NCBI GenBank assembly: GCA_045636265.1
Contig: JAZTXD010000078.1
Span: 62,001-126,000 of the forward strand
Direction of reading: 5' to 3'
Length of the DNA: 64,000 nt
DNA from: Flemingiibacterium sp045636265
GTDB taxonomy: Bacteria > Bacillota > Clostridia > Oscillospirales > CAG-272
Below are positions 61,346 through 64,000 of the stretch, piece after piece; the first letter of the stretch is position 1, and the number at the start of each line of letters is the position of its first letter. The notes under the pieces were generated by a model that did not search any database, was not told the DNA's origin, and was given only the letters and a program-made list of their open reading frames with translations. The translations under genes and the position numbers were made by a program.

Positions 61346-61606
61346 ATGCAACAATACACACACCTTAATCCCGATGATGCATACCACGCTACAGTAGAAA
61401 CAGAAAACCATGATTTTGTGGTCCATGTTGCAACAAACGACCTTGATGCATTCTTGTATTGGCTTAATAGTTTTTGCAATATGTTCCCTAACGTCTATTG
61501 GATATCACACGGCATAGGCAAAGCAGATGCAAAGTCTGCCGAGTGTCCTATATATGACCGTGTATACTACATGAGGGAAAGGATTTTGAAAGGGTGGTCC
61601 ATATGA
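61346..61606 (+). CDS. Hypothetical protein of the rolling-circle element (86 aa)
   Basis: Small acidic protein, first gene after the operator-controlled promoter, with AAAGGAG before the ATG. Family not recognised. It has an aromatic-rich middle (FLYWLNSFCNMFPNVYWISH). Its stop overlaps the next start (ATGA). Confidence 0.65.
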   Translation: MQQYTHLNPDDAYHATVETENHDFVVHVATNDLDAFLYWLNSFCNMFPNVYWISHGIGKADAKSAECPIYDRVYYMRERILKGWSI

Positions 61607-61929
61607 CATTTTCAACTTCAGACATACAAAACCGCATACAAGAAATAGAGCGCGACTACTTCGAGCTTGCAGGACATGTGTTCGTCCGAGAGTGCATTGA
61701 CCTTTATTTGAATGGCGAATTACAAAACATAGGCAAATATGACACAGAAGCAATATTGTTTTTGCGTGATGATAATATCGACCATATGCGGCAGATGCTT
61801 GAAGCAATGGAAACCAATATGCGAGTAGTACATACTTTTGCTAATTCCATGGCGCATAAGGCATCCAAAAATAAGACGATACGTCTTGTTAACTACAAGA
61901 ATAATCCGAAATATTTCAATCGCAAATAA
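61603..61929 (+). CDS. Hypothetical protein of the rolling-circle element (108 aa)
   Basis: Helical protein, ATG 61603 coupled to the preceding stop. No family recognised. Basic C-terminus (KASKNKTIRLVNYKNNPKYF). The palindrome AAGACG-ATA-CGTCTT (61873-61887) lies within its 3' end and is echoed right after the stop. Confidence 0.65.
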   Translation: MTFSTSDIQNRIQEIERDYFELAGHVFVRECIDLYLNGELQNIGKYDTEAILFLRDDNIDHMRQMLEAMETNMRVVHTFANSMAHKASKNKTIRLVNYKNNPKYFNRK

Positions 61930-62078
61930 GACGAAACGTCTTGTTTTACTGTCCAATAAAACGGACAGTACCATGTTGCATATCGTGACATGGTTTACAG
62001 TCTACATACCTTCCATAACGCTACGCGCCGCAACGCGCACCGCGCGTGCGCGCGAAGCGTAGAAGGCGAAAGCCTTCT
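61873..62078. repeat. Cluster of inverted repeats, candidate rolling-circle origin
   Basis: In order: AAGACG-ATA-CGTCTT (61873-61887), AAGACG-AAA-CGTCTT (61928-61942), CTGTCC/GGACAG (61949-61968), CCATGT/ACATGG (61971-61993), a GC-rich cruciform with ACGCT/AGCGT outside and GCGCAC/GTGCGC inside (62018-62060), and AGAAGGC-GAAA-GCCTTCT (62061-62078). Located directly before rep. Confidence 0.65.
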
Positions 62079-62137
62079 ATTTAACTTGATTATATATGAA
62101 TATTAGGGTAAATCTGTTAGAAAGGTGATAATTTCAC

Positions 62138-63163
62138 ATGGGTATCAAATGCGGATATGTTTTCAATGATAAGACTGGCGAACGTGTAAACATACGCCCA
62201 TATAAACGAGATATCGTCACACTTATAGAGAGTGGAAATATAACAGAGATACGCTATACTGACGTTTATTCACACGGGGGAACTATAAGACGTATATCAA
62301 AAGATGAGTACTTTGATATACGTGACGGAGAAGTCAAACAAATAGAGCATCACGTAAAACGTGTTGATGATACACAATCTGTAAAGCGTTCTATGAAGCA
62401 AGCACGCGATATTATCAATGCAAATTGTACTGTCCCTGATAACTGTTTATGGATTACCTTTACATATGCCGATAATATGCGAGATAGGAATAAACTGTAT
62501 AATGATTTCAAAAACTTCAAGAAAAAGTTTGATATAACATACTCATATGACCGCTATATTCTCGCTGTAGAACCACAAGAGCGTGGAGCATGGCATATTC
62601 ACATGATTGCAATATTTACCAAAAAAGCGCCGTTTATTCCTAATGAACTACTTCGTAAATTATGGGGACACGGTTTTGTTAGTATAAAAGCTCTTGACAA
62701 TGTTGATAATGTCGGTGCATATCTTACGTCCTATCTATCCGATATCCCCGTAGAGGAGTACAGCGGACAAGCAAAAGGCGAAATAAAAGAAGTAGAAACT
62801 ACAGACGAAAACGGAAACAAGGTCACAAAGAAATATATCAAAGGTGCACGCCTTAAAATGTACCCAGCTGGCATGCATATTTTTAGGTGGTCGCGCAACT
62901 GTGTAAAGCCTACAATCACAAAGACTACAGCTGAAATAGCCGAAAAGAAAGTTGAGGGTTTAACACCTACATATGAAACTACAAAGAGCATACAGAGCGA
63001 AGAAACTGATTTTTCAGCGATTATCAATATTCGAGCATACAACCGGGTAAGGAGCGACAAATGCAATTCACAGAATATGTCAAAGAATGGCTTGAACTCA
63101 AAAAGACAGAATTACGTAAATCCACATATGATGCATATTGCAACTACATATACAGACACATAA
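62138..63163 (+). CDS. Rolling-circle replication initiator, HUH family (341 aa)
   Basis: Rep endonuclease. HUH motif AWHIHMIAIF (about residues 151-160); tyrosine motif AYLTSYLSD with two Tyr spaced as Y-x3-Y, as in phiX174 gpA and related Reps; upstream WITFTYADN strand (about 105) is motif 1. No helicase domain is visible. It would nick an origin in the preceding inverted-repeat cluster. The 3' end overlaps the integrase by 103 bases. Confidence 0.85.
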   Translation: MGIKCGYVFNDKTGERVNIRPYKRDIVTLIESGNITEIRYTDVYSHGGTIRRISKDEYFDIRDGEVKQIEHHVKRVDDTQSVKRSMKQARDIINANCTVPDNCLWITFTYADNMRDRNKLYNDFKNFKKKFDITYSYDRYILAVEPQERGAWHIHMIAIFTKKAPFIPNELLRKLWGHGFVSIKALDNVDNVGAYLTSYLSDIPVEEYSGQAKGEIKEVETTDENGNKVTKKYIKGARLKMYPAGMHIFRWSRNCVKPTITKTTAEIAEKKVEGLTPTYETTKSIQSEETDFSAIINIRAYNRVRSDKCNSQNMSKNGLNSKRQNYVNPHMMHIATTYTDT

Positions 63164-64000
63164 TACCATACTTTTTACATCTTCAAGTGGAATTAGAAAA
63201 TCTAACCCCGTTAATGATAAAGAAGTATGTCAATGATAAACTGCAAGGCGGTCGGCTTGACGGTAAAATAGGCGGTCTAACTGACGTATCGGTTCGCAAG
63301 CATCTTAACGTAATAAAACAAGCTCTTAACGATGCTGTTTTATATGGCTACATATCCGTAAACCCTGCGCAAGCAGTAAAAATGCGGCGAAGATTTACGC
63401 CGTTATCAGATAATATAAATTATCTTACAACCGATGAAGCAAAAGCAATATTGTCAATGCTTGAACAATACCCCGTGATACATCTTGCTGTTATGCTCTC
63501 CTTGTTTTACGGTCTGCGTAAATCCGAAGTTCTCGGTTTGCGTTGGTCTGCGATAGACTTTGAATATGATGTTTTTTGTATAAACCATACTGTAGTAAAA
63601 AGTAACACTATAGAAGCTGGGAACCAAACAAAGACAGAGGGAAGCAAGGCAAGATATCAATTACTCCCGATTGTAAAAAACGCTCTGCAAGCGCACAAAG
63701 CACGCACAGAGCATATACAGAGCGAATACGTCTTTACACGGTCGGACGGTTCTGTAATGCGACCTGACAGCCTTACACGCACATTTCAACGGTGTTTAAA
63801 ACGTCATGGTTTTAAAAAGATGCGATTTCACGACCTGCGGCACAGTACCGCTACCATACTATTTGACCAAGGTTGGAGTATCGAAGATGTTCGACAATGG
63901 TTACGGCATAGCGACATAGAAACGACTTTTAATATCTACAATCACTATCAAGAGTATCGAAAAATCCTTGTAGGAAAAGACATTTCAAAAATATTTGCAT
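63061..64000 (+). CDS. Tyrosine integrase, 3' end beyond the window (at least 313 aa)
   Basis: ATG 63061 follows AAGGAG at seven bases. An N-terminal core-binding domain (EYVKEWLELKKTELRKSTYD) precedes the catalytic domain with Arg in YGLRKSEVLGLRW, the HDLRHSTATI box, LRHSDIETT and Tyr in NIYNHY. Only the last residues are cut off by the window edge. It lacks an arm-type domain. It probably integrated the element into the tRNA-Pro-like gene whose halves are seen at 55.84 and 60.33 kb. Confidence 0.92.
   Translation, partial: MQFTEYVKEWLELKKTELRKSTYDAYCNYIYRHIIPYFLHLQVELENLTPLMIKKYVNDKLQGGRLDGKIGGLTDVSVRKHLNVIKQALNDAVLYGYISVNPAQAVKMRRRFTPLSDNINYLTTDEAKAILSMLEQYPVIHLAVMLSLFYGLRKSEVLGLRWSAIDFEYDVFCINHTVVKSNTIEAGNQTKTEGSKARYQLLPIVKNALQAHKARTEHIQSEYVFTRSDGSVMRPDSLTRTFQRCLKRHGFKKMRFHDLRHSTATILFDQGWSIEDVRQWLRHSDIETTFNIYNHYQEYRKILVGKDISKIFA

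Overview
The window looks like a low-to-mid GC Clostridia (Firmicutes) chromosome, probably an uncultured gut-type relative of the Oscillospiraceae or Christensenellales. This rests on strong AGGAGG-type ribosome sites, sigma-A promoters with TTGACA, a 17-base spacer and TGG-TATAAT, and typical clostridial families (DUF4838, DUF5714, TipAS, TnpV, WYL, DUF6076). No taxonomic marker gene is present, so the assignment is an inference.

Left part (1-22.9 kb): ordinary accessory chromosome. It holds a lone tyrosine recombinase, a MarR-controlled heterodimeric ABC exporter, a short operon of P-loop kinase-like, deformylase-like and DUF1232 genes, a DUF4838 protein, an SDR, a cN-I 5'-nucleotidase with DUF1810, an HD/SseB protein, an ADP-ribosylglycohydrolase with a WYL regulator, HIRAN, a rhodanese lipoprotein, DUF5714, an arsenate-reductase-like phosphatase, GrpB, TipAS and a zinc alcohol dehydrogenase. 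Several relics sit between them: a rhodanese copy with an internal deletion, an integrase N-terminus, a frameshifted coiled-coil gene and a frameshifted DUF3784 gene.

Centre (22.99-34.4 kb, minus strand): the most striking region, a compact twelve-gene operon that encodes a complete ubiquitin-like conjugation system. In transcription order it has an XRE regulator, an ImmA/IrrE-type peptidase, two membrane RING/zinc-ribbon proteins, a YukD-like ubiquitin-like protein (Ubl), an E1, a zinc-ribbon membrane protein, an E2 fused to a polytopic membrane domain and an FHA domain, an HtrA-like serine protease, a membrane JAMM peptidase, a third RING protein and a second JAMM peptidase with coiled coil and LysM. 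Nearly every enzyme carries membrane segments, so the cascade probably works at the inner face of the membrane. The XRE/ImmA pair suggests induction by proteolytic derepression.

Right part (34.6-64 kb): stacked mobile elements. A large serine recombinase with a LexA-type repressor (35.3-38.4 kb) precedes a type III restriction-modification island (38.6-50.9 kb) containing a PLD-SNF2-SLOG helicase, DUF4391, Mod, Res, a HEPN protein and unknown genes. A mobilization module follows (TnpV, ParB, MobC, relaxase, ParB; 51-55.6 kb). Two partial copies of the 3' half of what looks like a tRNA-Pro(GGG) gene (55.84 and 60.33 kb), each preceded by the same ~430-bp segment, mark successive integrations at one tRNA site. 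Between them lie an AAA/DUF4143 ATPase, a DUF6076 protein and a RepA-like gene cut off by the duplicated segment. The rightmost element has a phage-like repressor switch, an inverted-repeat cluster that may be a rolling-circle origin, an HUH Rep gene and a tyrosine integrase running off the window.
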